Positions 8,300 through 18,989 are shown, numbered from the stretch's first letter. The stretch: DNA of 64,000 nt from Nonomuraea dietziae (GCF_014195505.1 NZ_JACIBV010000001.1:5828001-5892000), one strand, 5' to 3'. The notes: a model not told the origin generated them from the sequence alone. Made by a program: numbers and translations.

Positions 8300-9406
8300 A
8301 TGCAGGTGATCGACTGGGATCTGGCCGTCTCGACCGGCACGCGCCTGGTGCGCCCCGGACCACAGGTGAGTCGTGAGGAGGCCCGCCACGCCGTCACCGA
8401 ACTGCGCACCCTCTCCCGAGAGGCGGAGGGCCACGTCCGCGAGTTCACCAGAATAGATGCGGCCACTCCGCCGCAGCCCGCGACAATCGTCGACAGACCA
8501 GGCTGGATCAGGGCGAACGTCGAGGGTTTCCGCGTCGTGCTCGAACCGCTCACCCAGCGGATGGCCAGCCGCGACAACCCTCCACCCGCGATCGTCAGCG
8601 CCGTGGGCTCGCGCATCACCGGCGTGGAGGTGGGCGCCGTGCTCGCCTTCCTCGCCTCGCGCGTGCTCGGCCAGTACGAGCTGTTCCTCCCGCCCGACCC
8701 CACGGGACGTGAGCCGATCGGCCGCCTCACCCTCGTGGCTCCCAACATCGTCAACGCCGAGCGGGAGATGGGGGTGCACCCTCGCGACTTCCGCCTGTGG
8801 GTGTGCCTGCACGAGGAGACGCACCGGGTGCAGTTCACCGGGGTCCCGTGGCTGCGCGAGTACGTCAGGTCGCAGATGACCGAGTTCCTGCTCGCCTCCG
8901 ACCTCGACCTGCCCACCCTGCTCGAACGGCTGCGCAACGCCGCCGACACCGTGGCGGACGTCGTGCGCGGCACCGGCGAGGGCAACCTCATCGACGCGAT
9001 CCAGACGCCCGAGCAGAAGGAGATCCTCGACAGGGTCACCGCGGTGATGACGCTGCTGGAGGGGCACGGCGACTTCGTGATGGACGCCGTCGGGCCCACC
9101 GTGGTGCCGTCCGTGGCCGACATCAGGTCCAAGTTCAGCCAGCGCCGCGAGGGCGGCTCGCGCCTCGACCGCACGGTGCGCAAGCTTCTCGGCCTCGAGA
9201 TGAAGATGAAGCAGTACGCCGAAGGGTCCGCCTTCGTCCGCGAGGTGGTCGGGAAGGTGGGGATGGACGGGTTCAACCGCGTCTGGACCTCACCCGAGAC
9301 CCTGCCCACCTCCGACGAGATCGCCGCGCCCGACCGTTGGATCGCCCGCGTGGTCCCGCAGGACCAGCCCGCCATCCCCCCGCAGGCCACCGACCCGGAG
9401 GCCTGA
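8300..9406 (+). CDS. zinc-dependent metalloprotease, DUF2342 (coenzyme F420 biosynthesis-associated family)
   Basis: A 368-residue cytoplasmic-looking protein of the actinobacterial DUF2342 family. The segment LHEETHRVQF near residue 173 gives a HExxH-type zinc site, and the family motif LLEGHGDFVMDAVG lies near 252-266. It has no signal peptide. ATG 8300 is chosen because the protein then begins MQVIDWDLAVSTGTRLVRPG; GTG 8291 is possible. The family name associates it with F420 biosynthesis, but no substrate is known. It sits between dacB and tilS, an arrangement seen widely in actinobacteria. Confidence 0.85.
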   Translation: MQVIDWDLAVSTGTRLVRPGPQVSREEARHAVTELRTLSREAEGHVREFTRIDAATPPQPATIVDRPGWIRANVEGFRVVLEPLTQRMASRDNPPPAIVSAVGSRITGVEVGAVLAFLASRVLGQYELFLPPDPTGREPIGRLTLVAPNIVNAEREMGVHPRDFRLWVCLHEETHRVQFTGVPWLREYVRSQMTEFLLASDLDLPTLLERLRNAADTVADVVRGTGEGNLIDAIQTPEQKEILDRVTAVMTLLEGHGDFVMDAVGPTVVPSVADIRSKFSQRREGGSRLDRTVRKLLGLEMKMKQYAEGSAFVREVVGKVGMDGFNRVWTSPETLPTSDEIAAPDRWIARVVPQDQPAIPPQATDPEA

Positions 9407-9484
9407 CCGCTCCCCGGCGGCGCGGCAGGGCGGGGCCGGCGGAGGCCGCCACGCGACTCGGCGCGCGCTTTGTCACCCCGGAGC

Positions 9485-9579
9485 GCGCCACGTGACTGGG
9501 CGTGCGCCACGTGACTGGGCGTGCGCCACGTGACTCGGCGTGCGCCGGCGAGTCGGCGGGCACCTTGTGACTGGGCGGG
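9485..9579. repeat. 19-bp tandem repeat upstream of tilS
   Basis: Three adjacent 19-bp units at 9485-9503, 9504-9522 and 9523-9541 read GCGCCACGTGACTGGGCGT with a single change in the third. Two decayed units follow to about 9579. Each good unit has the palindrome CACGTG. The array lies in the 213-base gap between the DUF2342 gene and tilS and does not look coding. Confidence 0.8.
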
Positions 9580-9619
9580 CGCCGGGAGAGGTGCCGCCGC
9601 CTTCTCCGCGGGCGGGACA

Positions 9620-10627
9620 ATGGCGGGTATGGGTCCACACCCCGCCGTCGCCGACGTACGGCGTGCCGTACGCGAGGCGCTGGCCGACCTGAGCCCTGGC
9701 GACCTCGTGCTGGCCGCCTGCAGCGGCGGGGCCGACTCCCTCGCGCTGGCCGCCGCACTGGCCTTCGTCGCGCCCAGGGCGAACCTCAGGGCGGGCCTGC
9801 TGACCGTCGACCACCAGCTTCAGGACGGCTCCGCCGGGCGGGCCGCCGACGTGCTCGGGCACGCCGCCGCGCTGGGTCTGGCCCCCGCGGAGACGCTGAA
9901 GGTCCGCGTCGGCACGGTGGGCGGTCCCGAGGCCGCCGCGCGCGACGCCCGCTACGAGGCGCTCGCCACGGCCGCCGACCGCCTCGGCGCCCGCACGGTC
10001 CTGCTCGGCCACACGCGCGACGACCAGGCGGAGACCGTCCTGCTCGGCCTGGCGAGGGGCAGCGGCCCGAGGTCGCTGTCGGGGATGGCGTCGAGGGCGG
10101 GGCGCTACCGCAGGCCCTTCCTCCACCTGGGCAGGGACACCACCGAGAGCGCCTGCCGCGCGCTCGGGCTGCTCTTCTGGGACGACCCGCACAACGCCGA
10201 CCCCCGCTACACCAGGGTGAAGGTGCGAACCAGGGTCATGCCGATGCTGGAGGCCGAACTCGGCCCAGGCGTCGCCCAGGCGCTCGCGAGGACCGCCGAT
10301 CTGGCGCGGGAGGACTCCGACGCCCTCGACGAATGGGCCGCGAGAGCCTTCGCCGATTGCGCTCTAAGCGATATCGAGGGGGGCGTGGCGCTGGCCGTAC
10401 CGGGGCTCGAGGGCCTCCCTGACGCCGTCAGGCGGCGGGTGTTGCGGCGGGCGGCGATCGCGGCGGGGGCACCCGCCGGCGCGCTGTCGGCGGGCCACGT
10501 GCTGGCGGCGGATCGGCTGATCACGGCATGGCGGGGGCAGGGAAGGGCCGACCTACCCGGGGGAGTTGGCGTGGTTCGGCGGTATGGCACCCTTGTGTTC
10601 GCCCCCGCGCAAGAGAACCAAGCGTAA
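9620..10627 (+). CDS. tilS: tRNA(Ile)-lysidine synthase
   Basis: ATP-dependent enzyme that converts C34 of the AUA-reading tRNA-Ile to lysidine; essential for decoding. The PP-loop motif SGGADS is at residues 35-40 (LVLAACSGGADSLAL), followed by VDHQLQDGS and LGHTRDDQAETVLLGLARG, all typical of the TilS N-terminal domain. At 335 residues it is the short form common in actinobacteria. ATG 9620 gives MAGMGPHPAVADVRRAVREAL; ATG 9629 is possible. Its end is 10 bases from the hpt start, an order (tilS-hpt-ftsH) conserved in many bacteria. Confidence 0.92.
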   Translation: MAGMGPHPAVADVRRAVREALADLSPGDLVLAACSGGADSLALAAALAFVAPRANLRAGLLTVDHQLQDGSAGRAADVLGHAAALGLAPAETLKVRVGTVGGPEAAARDARYEALATAADRLGARTVLLGHTRDDQAETVLLGLARGSGPRSLSGMASRAGRYRRPFLHLGRDTTESACRALGLLFWDDPHNADPRYTRVKVRTRVMPMLEAELGPGVAQALARTADLAREDSDALDEWAARAFADCALSDIEGGVALAVPGLEGLPDAVRRRVLRRAAIAAGAPAGALSAGHVLAADRLITAWRGQGRADLPGGVGVVRRYGTLVFAPAQENQA

Positions 10628-10637
10628 GGACACCCAG

Positions 10638-11195
10638 GTGGACGCAGCCGACATGGGCAAGGACCTCGAGAAGGTCCTGATCTCCGAAGACGAGCTCCAG
10701 GCGAAGATCAAGGAGCTGGCCGCTCAGATCGACGCAGACTACTCAGGCAAGGACCTGCTGCTCGTCGGCGTGCTCAAGGGCGCGGTGATGGTGGTGGCCG
10801 ACCTGGCCAGGGCCCTTCACCTGGCCGTCGAGACCGACTGGATGGCGGTCTCCTCCTACGGCGCGGGCACCAAGTCCTCGGGCGTCGTGCGGATTCTGAA
10901 GGACCTCGACACCGACATCACCAACCGCCACGTGCTGATCGTCGAGGACATCATCGACTCGGGCCTCACGCTGAGCTGGCTGCTCGACAACCTGAAGTCG
11001 CGCAACCCCGCCTCGCTGGAGATCTGCGCCGCGCTGCGCAAACCCGACGCCATCAAGGTGCCGATCGAGGTGAAGTACGTCGGTTTCGACATCCCCAACG
11101 AGTTCGTGATCGGCTACGGGCTCGACTACGCGGAGCGTTACCGCAACCTTCCCTTCATCGGCACCCTGGCCCCCCACGTCTACGGCGGCTCATAG
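10638..11195 (+). CDS. hpt: hypoxanthine phosphoribosyltransferase
   Basis: Purine salvage enzyme that joins hypoxanthine or guanine to PRPP. The PRPP-binding motif VLIVEDIIDSGLTL lies near residue 99, and the pattern VGVLKGAVMVVADLAR near 40 is the usual N-terminal loop. GTG 10638 is chosen because AAGGA lies at 10626-10630, overlapping the tilS stop; ATG 10653 is a weaker alternative. The length of 185 residues is normal. It is probably translated together with tilS. Confidence 0.95.
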   Translation: MDAADMGKDLEKVLISEDELQAKIKELAAQIDADYSGKDLLLVGVLKGAVMVVADLARALHLAVETDWMAVSSYGAGTKSSGVVRILKDLDTDITNRHVLIVEDIIDSGLTLSWLLDNLKSRNPASLEICAALRKPDAIKVPIEVKYVGFDIPNEFVIGYGLDYAERYRNLPFIGTLAPHVYGGS

Positions 11196-11427
11196 ACCTG
11201 GAATGGCCGGGAACATCGAGTGACCTGACGTACGTTGGTAGGGCAAAGGCCGGAGGAGCGGGCAGTGACCCTGCGCCTCCCCCGGTGTACCTTCTGACAC
11301 GCAGGGGGTGACCCAGTGTCGCCCTCGGGTAGTCAGAAGGAGCGGTGACGGATGCCGCAGCCCCGGGTCATACCGGGGTTCCAGGCCTTGGTCAGGAAGG
11401 GACGGGCCCGCAGGGGTTCCGCATCGG

Positions 11428-13421
<1,994 letters not shown>

Positions 13422-13425
<4 letters not shown>

Positions 13426-14000
13426 AACCGCGCGACGTCGACCACGCTCGGATCGAGAAGGCCGTCAGGGAGATCCTCTACGCGATCGGCGAGGATCCTG
13501 ACCGTGACGGCCTGATCGACACTCCTGGCCGGGTGGCCAGGGCGTACGCCGAGCAGTTCTCGGGGCTCAACCAGAGCCCCGAGGACGTGCTGAACAAGGT
13601 GTTCGACGTCGACCACGACGAGATGATCCTCGTGCGGGACATCGAGGTCTACTCGACGTGCGAGCACCACCTGGTCCCCTTCTTCGGGATGGCGCACGTC
13701 GGCTACATCCCGAACGACAAGGGCCAGGTCACGGGCCTGTCCAAGCTGGCGCGCCTGGTGGACGTCTTCGCCAGGCGCCCGCAGGTGCAGGAGCGGATGA
13801 CCTCGCAGATCGCCGACGCGCTGATGCGCATCCTGGAGCCGCGCGGGGCCATCGTGGTCCTGGAGTGCGAGCACCTGTGCATGACCATGCGCGGGGTGCG
13901 CAAGCCGGGGGCGAAGACGCTCACCTCCGCGGTCCGCGGTGACTTCCGCAGCAGCGACAAGACCAGGGCCGAGGCGATGGCCCTCATCATCGGCCGCTGA
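13422..14000 (+). CDS. folE: GTP cyclohydrolase I
   Basis: First enzyme of tetrahydrofolate synthesis: GTP to 7,8-dihydroneopterin triphosphate. The zinc-site residues are visible as the Cys and His of YSTCEHHLVPF and the Cys of LECEHLCMTMRG. The 192-residue length is normal. GTG 13422 overlaps the ftsH stop (GTGA), so translation is coupled. A strong terminator follows at 14021-14062, which cuts folE from folP transcriptionally. Confidence 0.96.
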
Positions 14001-14020
14001 TCGGTCCGTTCCTCTGTACG

Positions 14021-14062
14021 GAACACAGGCCCCACGCCACTCACGGCGTGGGGCCTGTGTTC
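14021..14062 (+). terminator. strong hairpin terminator after folE
   Basis: Perfect 18-bp inverted repeat: GAACACAGGCCCCACGCC (14021-14038), six-base loop, GGCGTGGGGCCTGTGTTC (14045-14062). It starts 20 bases after the folE stop. No gene lies within it. Confidence 0.9.
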
Positions 14063-14077
14063 GTCCGGGGGCCGCTG

Positions 14078-14091
14078 TGCCGTACAGGATC
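14078..14091 (-). repeat. single inverted copy of the 43.2-kb repeat core
   Basis: TGCCGTACAGGATC is the exact reverse complement of the 14-base core GATCCTGTACGGCA found three times in the repeat at 43218-43341. It lies in the folE-folP gap. Confidence 0.6.
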
Positions 14092-14140
14092 GTTATCCAC
14101 TACCCGACACCCCCTGGGGAGGCGACGCGAGTGATGCACC

Positions 14141-14146
14141 TAGGCT
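14141..14146 (+). promoter_or_regulatory. candidate -10 element (TAGGCT) for leaderless folP
   Basis: TAGGCT is followed by TGGGGAT (7 bases) and ATG 14154. A new promoter is expected here because the folE terminator isolates folP. No good ribosome-binding site precedes ATG 14154. Confidence 0.55.
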
Positions 14147-14153
14147 TGGGGAT

Positions 14154-14996
14154 ATGAAGATGGGGCTGCCACGTGAGGAGCGCTGCCTCGTCATGGGCGT
14201 GGTCAACGTGACCCCCGACTCCTTCTCCGACGGCGGCCTGTGGTTCGACGAGAGCGCCGCCGTCCGTCACGGCCTCGAGCTGGTCCAGGAGGGCGCCGAC
14301 CTGGTCGACGTCGGCGGCGAGTCCACCAGGCCTGGCGCCGCGAGGGTGCCGCTGGAGGAGGAGCTGGCCAGGGTCGTGCCGGTGATCCGCGCCCTGAGCG
14401 GCGAGGGTGTACGGGTGAGCGTCGACACGATGCGGGCCGAGGTCGCGAAGGCCGCGGTCGAGGCGGGCGCCGAGCTGGTCAACGACGTGAGCGGCGGTCT
14501 GGCCGACCCCGAGATGCCGAGGGTGGTCGCCGACACGGGCGTGCCGTACGTCGTCATGCACTGGCGCGGTCACAGCCACGACATGGACAGCAGGGCGGTC
14601 TACTCCGACGTCGTCACCGAGGTGCGTGAGGAGCTGGCCAAGCGGGTCGACCTGGTGCTGGCGGAGGGCGTCTCCGAGAGCCAGATCGTCCTCGACCCCG
14701 GCCTGGGTTTCGCCAAGAACGCCGAGCACAACTGGGCGCTGCTCAACGGCATCGAGGAGTTGAACGAGCTGGGTTATCCGCTGCTGATCGGGGCTTCGCG
14801 CAAGAGGTTCCTCGGTCGCCTGCTGGCCGATTCCGACGGGACTCCCCGCCCGTTCAGCCGCAGCGACCACGCCACCACCGCGGTCACCGCGCTGGCCGCC
14901 CACGCGGGCGCGTGGTGCGTGCGGGTGCACAAGGTGGGCCCCAACGCCGATGCCGTCCGCGTGGCGGCCGCCTGGAAGCGAGGAGGCGGCCGATGA
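14154..14996 (+). CDS. folP: dihydropteroate synthase
   Basis: Joins p-aminobenzoate to the pterin diphosphate in folate synthesis; target of sulfonamides. Family motifs: MGVVNVTPDSFSDGG near residue 14, DVGGESTRPGA near 47, VNDVSGG near 109, LDPGLGFAKN near 181, GASRKRF near 215 and VRVHKV near 260. The 280-residue length is normal. It begins an operon folP-NTF2-folB-folK-DUF3180 joined by start/stop overlaps. Confidence 0.96.
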   Translation: MKMGLPREERCLVMGVVNVTPDSFSDGGLWFDESAAVRHGLELVQEGADLVDVGGESTRPGAARVPLEEELARVVPVIRALSGEGVRVSVDTMRAEVAKAAVEAGAELVNDVSGGLADPEMPRVVADTGVPYVVMHWRGHSHDMDSRAVYSDVVTEVREELAKRVDLVLAEGVSESQIVLDPGLGFAKNAEHNWALLNGIEELNELGYPLLIGASRKRFLGRLLADSDGTPRPFSRSDHATTAVTALAAHAGAWCVRVHKVGPNADAVRVAAAWKRGGGR

Positions 14997-15439
14997 GCGT
15001 CGACACCGCTGCGATCGAGACGATCAACCAGTCCTTCTACACCGCCATAGAGGACGCCGATCTCGACAAGATGACCGAGATCTGGGCCGAGGACACCACC
15101 GACGGCCAGGTGAGCTGCGTGCACCCCGGCTGGACGATGCTGGCGGGCAGGGGCGAGGTGCTGCGCTCATGGGCGCTCATCATGGCCAACACGACTTACA
15201 TCCAGTTCGTGCTCACCGACGTGCGCACCACCGTGCTCGGCGATCTCGCCGTGCTCACCTGCGTGGAGAACATCCTCACCGCGGGTGAGGAGGGCGAGGC
15301 CAGCTTCGCCGCGGGCAAGGTGGTGGCCAGCAATGTCTACGTCAGGTCGGCTCAGGGCTGGCGGCTGTGGATGCACCACGGCTCACCCGTGCTCCAGAGC
15401 GACGATGACGAGGAGGAGGAAGGCGATCTTGACGGCTGA
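14993..15439 (+). CDS. NTF2-like SnoaL-type protein
   Basis: A 148-residue protein of the nuclear transport factor 2-like fold (MSVDTAAIETINQSFYTAIEDADLDKMTEIWAE... ending in WRLWMHHGSPV), with an acidic tail. ATG 14993 overlaps the folP stop as ATGA, and its last bases overlap folB. NTF2-like proteins are small cone-shaped barrels that bind small molecules or act as enzymes; its position within the folate operon suggests a pterin- or folate-linked role, but no active site can be assigned. Confidence 0.85.
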   Translation: MSVDTAAIETINQSFYTAIEDADLDKMTEIWAEDTTDGQVSCVHPGWTMLAGRGEVLRSWALIMANTTYIQFVLTDVRTTVLGDLAVLTCVENILTAGEEGEASFAAGKVVASNVYVRSAQGWRLWMHHGSPVLQSDDDEEEEGDLDG

Positions 15440-15794
15440 TCGGATCACCCTCAAGGGGTTGCGCTTCAGGGGCCGTCACGGCGTCCTGCCCGCCGAACGT
15501 GAGCTGGGCCAGGAGTTCGTGATCGACGTCACCCTGTTCCTCGACACCAGGCCCGCCGCCGGCAGCGACGAGGTCACCCAGACGGTGCACTACGGCGAGC
15601 TGGCTCTCGACCTGGCCAAGGTCGTCGAGGGCGAGCCCGTCAACCTGATCGAGACGCTCGCCGAGCGCCTGGCGGAGGTCTGCCTGGCCAGTGAGCTGGT
15701 CCAGACGGCGGAGGTCACCGTGCACAAACCGGCGGCGCCGATCCCGCTCGCCTTCGACGACGTGGCCGTCACCATCCTGCGGAGCCGGTCATGA
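15429..15794 (+). CDS. folB: dihydroneopterin aldolase
   Basis: Cleaves dihydroneopterin to 6-hydroxymethyl-dihydropterin and glycolaldehyde. The 121-residue protein starts at TTG 15429 (LTADRITLKGLRFRGRHGVLPAERELGQ), with the purine-rich site GAGGAGGAAGG directly upstream inside the end of the previous gene. Typical features are FRGRHGVLPAERE, VHYGELA and VHKPAAPIPLAFDDVAV. It overlaps the NTF2-like gene by 11 bases and folK by four. The TTG start is uncommon but well supported by position. Confidence 0.93.
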   Translation: MTADRITLKGLRFRGRHGVLPAERELGQEFVIDVTLFLDTRPAAGSDEVTQTVHYGELALDLAKVVEGEPVNLIETLAERLAEVCLASELVQTAEVTVHKPAAPIPLAFDDVAVTILRSRS

Positions 15795-16294
15795 GAGTCG
15801 TCCTCGCTCTCGGCAGCAACCTCGAGCCGCGCTTCGAGACGCTCCAGGGCGCCCTCGACTCCCTCTTCGACGCGCCGGGGCTGCGGTTCGTCGCCGTGTC
15901 TCCGGTCTACGAGACCGACCCGGTGGGCGGCCCCGACGGGCAGAAGCCGTATCTCAACGCCGTGGTCGTCGCCGAGTCCAAGCTCAGCCCCGAGACCCTG
16001 CTCGACCGCGCGCAGAGCGTCGAGAACGCCTTCGGCAGGGTCAGGGCCGAACGCTGGGGGCCGCGCACCCTCGACGTCGATGTGATCGTCGCCGGAGACA
16101 TCATCTCCGACGACCCCGCGCTGACGCTGCCGCATCCTCGCGCCCATGAGCGGGCCTTCGTGCTGGTCCCGTGGTCCAAGGCCGACCCTGACGCGGTGCT
16201 GCCCGGCCGCGGTCCCGTCGCCGACCTGCTGGCCGGGCTCGACAGAAGCGGCGTACGGCTGCGCGAAGACCTCAAGCTGCAGGGGCCGGATTGA
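15791..16294 (+). CDS. folK: 6-hydroxymethyl-7,8-dihydropterin pyrophosphokinase
   Basis: Transfers pyrophosphate from ATP to hydroxymethyl-dihydropterin. Family motifs: LALGSNLEPR near residue 5, the product-binding segment VYETDPVGGPDGQKPYLNAVV near 38, and RWGPRTLDVDVI near 85 with the metal-binding Asp pair. Length is 167 residues. ATGA overlap with folB and TTGA overlap with the next gene indicate translational coupling. Confidence 0.95.
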   Translation: MRVVLALGSNLEPRFETLQGALDSLFDAPGLRFVAVSPVYETDPVGGPDGQKPYLNAVVVAESKLSPETLLDRAQSVENAFGRVRAERWGPRTLDVDVIVAGDIISDDPALTLPHPRAHERAFVLVPWSKADPDAVLPGRGPVADLLAGLDRSGVRLREDLKLQGPD

Positions 16295-16752
16295 AGCCCA
16301 CCCGCCCGGCCGTCCTGGCCGGCATTCTCGTTGTCGTCGCCCTGCTGGCCTGGCTGATCGTCAGGCAGATCTACTCCGAGCTCCCCCGGTTGCCGTGGAC
16401 GGCGATCCCCACGGTGCTGCTGCTGGCGATCGGTGAGGGCTACAGCGGCTGGATGACGCGTGCGCGCATCGCCCGCAAGCCCGACACCAAGCCCGTCGAG
16501 CCGCTCGCCGTCGCCCGCCTGGCGGCGCTGGCGAAGGCCTCGGCCTACGTGGGCGCGGTCTTCGCCGGCCTGTTCGCGGGGTTCACGCTGACCACGGTGC
16601 AACTGCTGACCAGCGAGTCGCCCGGCCAGGAGTTCTTCGTGGCGACGGGCTCGTTCCTGGCGTTCGTGGTGCTGATCTGCGCGGCCCTCTACCTCGAGAA
16701 CTCCTGCAGGGTGCCCAAGAAGCCCGACGACGAACGTCAGGACTTCAGATAG
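16291..16752 (+). CDS. DUF3180 membrane protein
   Basis: A 153-residue protein with about four membrane helices (LAGILVVVALLAWLIV, IPTVLLLAIGEG, YVGAVFAGLFAGFTLTTV and LAFVVLICAALYLE). It matches the actinobacterial DUF3180 family that regularly follows folK. It starts at TTG 16291, overlapping the folK stop (TTGA). Function unknown; the constant link to folK suggests a role near folate metabolism or only shared expression. Confidence 0.85.
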   Translation: MKPTRPAVLAGILVVVALLAWLIVRQIYSELPRLPWTAIPTVLLLAIGEGYSGWMTRARIARKPDTKPVEPLAVARLAALAKASAYVGAVFAGLFAGFTLTTVQLLTSESPGQEFFVATGSFLAFVVLICAALYLENSCRVPKKPDDERQDFR

Positions 16753-16755
16753 CGC

Positions 16756-17838
16756 CTAGGTGGGCGCCGGTGTGCGGTCCACCCGTTTTCTGCGGGAGAA
16801 GAGGTAGATGACCGGAAGGGTGCACAGCAGCGGACCCAGGATGGCGAAGGGGCGTTCCAGCCACCACATCAGGTTGGGTCGGGGATCGGCTGAGGGGAAG
16901 CCGAACAGACCCCACCACAGGCCCAGGGCGATCGCCATCCCCGTGGTGTGGAAGAGGAACAGCGGCAGCGCGAAACGGTTGATGGTCTCGTTGACGCGCT
17001 TCCAGCGGGGCCCTTCGAGCACCCGCTCCATGGTCGGCCGCAGCACCTCGACCAGGCCGATCTGGAAGATGAGCAGGCAGACGATGACGAAGGTGGGCGG
17101 CGCCATGTTCGACAGCTTGTCGCCCGGCACGCCGACCATCGAGCCCGGGTACAGGCCCGAGTAGACCAGCCCGAACAGGCCGAACAGCCCCGTCCAGAGG
17201 ATGGCCACGTCGTAGCGGCGGGGCAGGACGACCACGCGCTCGTAGAAGAAGCCCGCCTGGTGGGCCAGGCCCCAGACGAGGATCATGTTGAGCCAGCCGA
17301 CCCAGTCGACGCCGTAGCGCAGCCTGATCACGTCGACGACCAGCGCGGCGCCGCCCAGCCAGATGAGCGCGAGCACGTCGTAGCGGCGGTGCAGCCACAG
17401 CGCCACAGGCAGGAGCGCGATCAGCACCAGGTAGACGATGAGGAACCACAGGGGACTGAGCACGAGCAGCACCACGCGCCACACCCAGGGGATGTCGAAC
17501 AGCATGGTCACGACGGCGCCGATGCCGATCCAGATGCCTGTCAGCGTCAGGCCGGGGATGGCCAGCGCCTTGATGCGCCGCCACACGAAGGCCCCGATGC
17601 CGGTGCCGCGTTCGCACGCCCTGTTCCACGACAGCAGGTGGACGTAGCCGCCGACATAGAAGAACAGAGGCAGCACCTGGAAGAGCCAGGTGAGGATCCA
17701 CAGCCCTGAGGTGAAGCCCAGCGGGCTGGTGGGGGAGGGCCCTTCGGGCGACCACCGGAGGATGGTGAACGCCCAGTGCCACACCACGACGGTGATCAGG
17801 CTGAGCGCGCGCAGCCAGTCGACGTATTTGTCTCTCAC
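16756..17838 (-). CDS. acyltransferase family 3 membrane protein
   Basis: A 360-residue protein with about ten membrane helices. The N-terminus (YVDWLRALSLITVVVWHWAF) carries the R...H pattern of the acyltransferase-3 family, whose members acetylate or acylate polysaccharides and antibiotics at the membrane. It starts at GTG 17838 and overlaps the stop of the upstream nuoD-like gene (GTGA), so the two are translated as one unit, an odd pairing. Its 3' end is convergent with DUF3180 and only three bases away. Confidence 0.82.
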   Translation of the reverse strand: MRDKYVDWLRALSLITVVVWHWAFTILRWSPEGPSPTSPLGFTSGLWILTWLFQVLPLFFYVGGYVHLLSWNRACERGTGIGAFVWRRIKALAIPGLTLTGIWIGIGAVVTMLFDIPWVWRVVLLVLSPLWFLIVYLVLIALLPVALWLHRRYDVLALIWLGGAALVVDVIRLRYGVDWVGWLNMILVWGLAHQAGFFYERVVVLPRRYDVAILWTGLFGLFGLVYSGLYPGSMVGVPGDKLSNMAPPTFVIVCLLIFQIGLVEVLRPTMERVLEGPRWKRVNETINRFALPLFLFHTTGMAIALGLWWGLFGFPSADPRPNLMWWLERPFAILGPLLCTLPVIYLFSRRKRVDRTPAPT

Positions 17839-18989
17839 TTGTCGATGTCACCCACCACGAAGAACATCGAGCCGAGGATCGCGACCATGTCGGCGACCAG
17901 ATGGCCAGGCAGCATCTCGCGCAGCACCTGCACGTTGCTGTAGGAGGCCGAGCGCAGCTTCATCCGCCACGGCGTCTTGTCGCCCCTGGAGACAAGGTAG
18001 TAGCCGTTGATGCCCAGCGGGTTCTCCGTCCAGGCGTAGGTGTGGCCCTCCGGAACCTTGAGCACCTTGGGCAGGCGCTGGTTGATCGGGCCAGGGGGCA
18101 GCGAGCGCAGCCGCTCGACGCAGGCGTCGGCCAGGTCGAGGGAGACCTTGAGCTGTTCGAGCAGCACCTCGAAGCGGGCGTGGCAGTCGCCGGCGGTCCT
18201 GGTGACGACCTTGACGGGCAGTTCCTCGTAGGCCAGGTACGGCTGGTCGCGCCGCAGGTCGAGGTCGACCCCCGACGCCCTGGCGATCGGGCCGCTCACA
18301 CCGTACTGCATGATCGTTTCGCGGTCGAGGACGCCGACGCCGCGGGTGCGGGCCAGGAAGATCTCGTTGCCGAGAATGAGGTTCTCGATGTCGGGCACCT
18401 TGGCCCTGGTGGCGGAGACGGTGGCGCTGACGCGGTCGAGCCAGCCCGCGGGCAGCTCCTCCTTGAGCCCGCCGACGCGGTTGAACATGTAGTGCATCCG
18501 TCCGCCGGAGATTTCCTCCATGACGGCCTGGATGCGCTCGCGCTCGTTGAAGGCGTAGAAGATCGGGGTGATCGCGCCCAGCTCGAGCGGGTAGGAGCCG
18601 AGGAACATCAGGTGCGACAGGGCCCTGTTGAGCTCGGCGAGCAGCGTACGCGTCCACACCGCCCTGGCGGGCACCTCCATGCCGAGCATCCGCTCGGCGG
18701 CGATCACCACGCCGAGCTCGTTGGCGAAGCCCGACAGCCAGTCGTGCCTGTTGGCCAGCATGATGATCTGCCGGTAGTCGCGGACCTCGAACAGCTTCTC
18801 CGCGCCCCTGTGCATGTAGCCGATGATCGGCTCGGCGGTGGCGATGCGCTCGCCGTCGAGCGTCAGGCGAAGTCGCAGGACGCCGTGCGTCGAGGGGTGC
18901 TGCGGCCCGATGTTGAGGATCATGTCCTCCGTGGCCAGCTCCTTGGCGCCTGCCCCGATTCCGACCACGCGTTCTTCCATAACCGCCAT
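17835..18989 (-). CDS. nuoD: orphan NADH-quinone oxidoreductase subunit D-like protein
   Basis: A 384-residue homologue of the 49-kDa subunit of complex I, which with NuoB forms the quinone site. Clear features: MILNIGPQHPSTHGVLRLRL, GYMHRGAEKLFE, NRHDWLSGFANELG, and the C-terminus PWRMKLRSASYSNVQVLREMLPGHLVADMVAILGS. No other nuo gene is near. It starts at ATG 18989 or ATG 18980, with no strong ribosome-binding site; TTGACT lies upstream at the distance of a -35. Coupling to an acyltransferase rather than to nuoC or nuoE suggests a stand-alone paralogue whose role may differ from complex I. Confidence 0.9.
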   Translation of the reverse strand: MAVMEERVVGIGAGAKELATEDMILNIGPQHPSTHGVLRLRLTLDGERIATAEPIIGYMHRGAEKLFEVRDYRQIIMLANRHDWLSGFANELGVVIAAERMLGMEVPARAVWTRTLLAELNRALSHLMFLGSYPLELGAITPIFYAFNERERIQAVMEEISGGRMHYMFNRVGGLKEELPAGWLDRVSATVSATRAKVPDIENLILGNEIFLARTRGVGVLDRETIMQYGVSGPIARASGVDLDLRRDQPYLAYEELPVKVVTRTAGDCHARFEVLLEQLKVSLDLADACVERLRSLPPGPINQRLPKVLKVPEGHTYAWTENPLGINGYYLVSRGDKTPWRMKLRSASYSNVQVLREMLPGHLVADMVAILGSMFFVVGDIDK

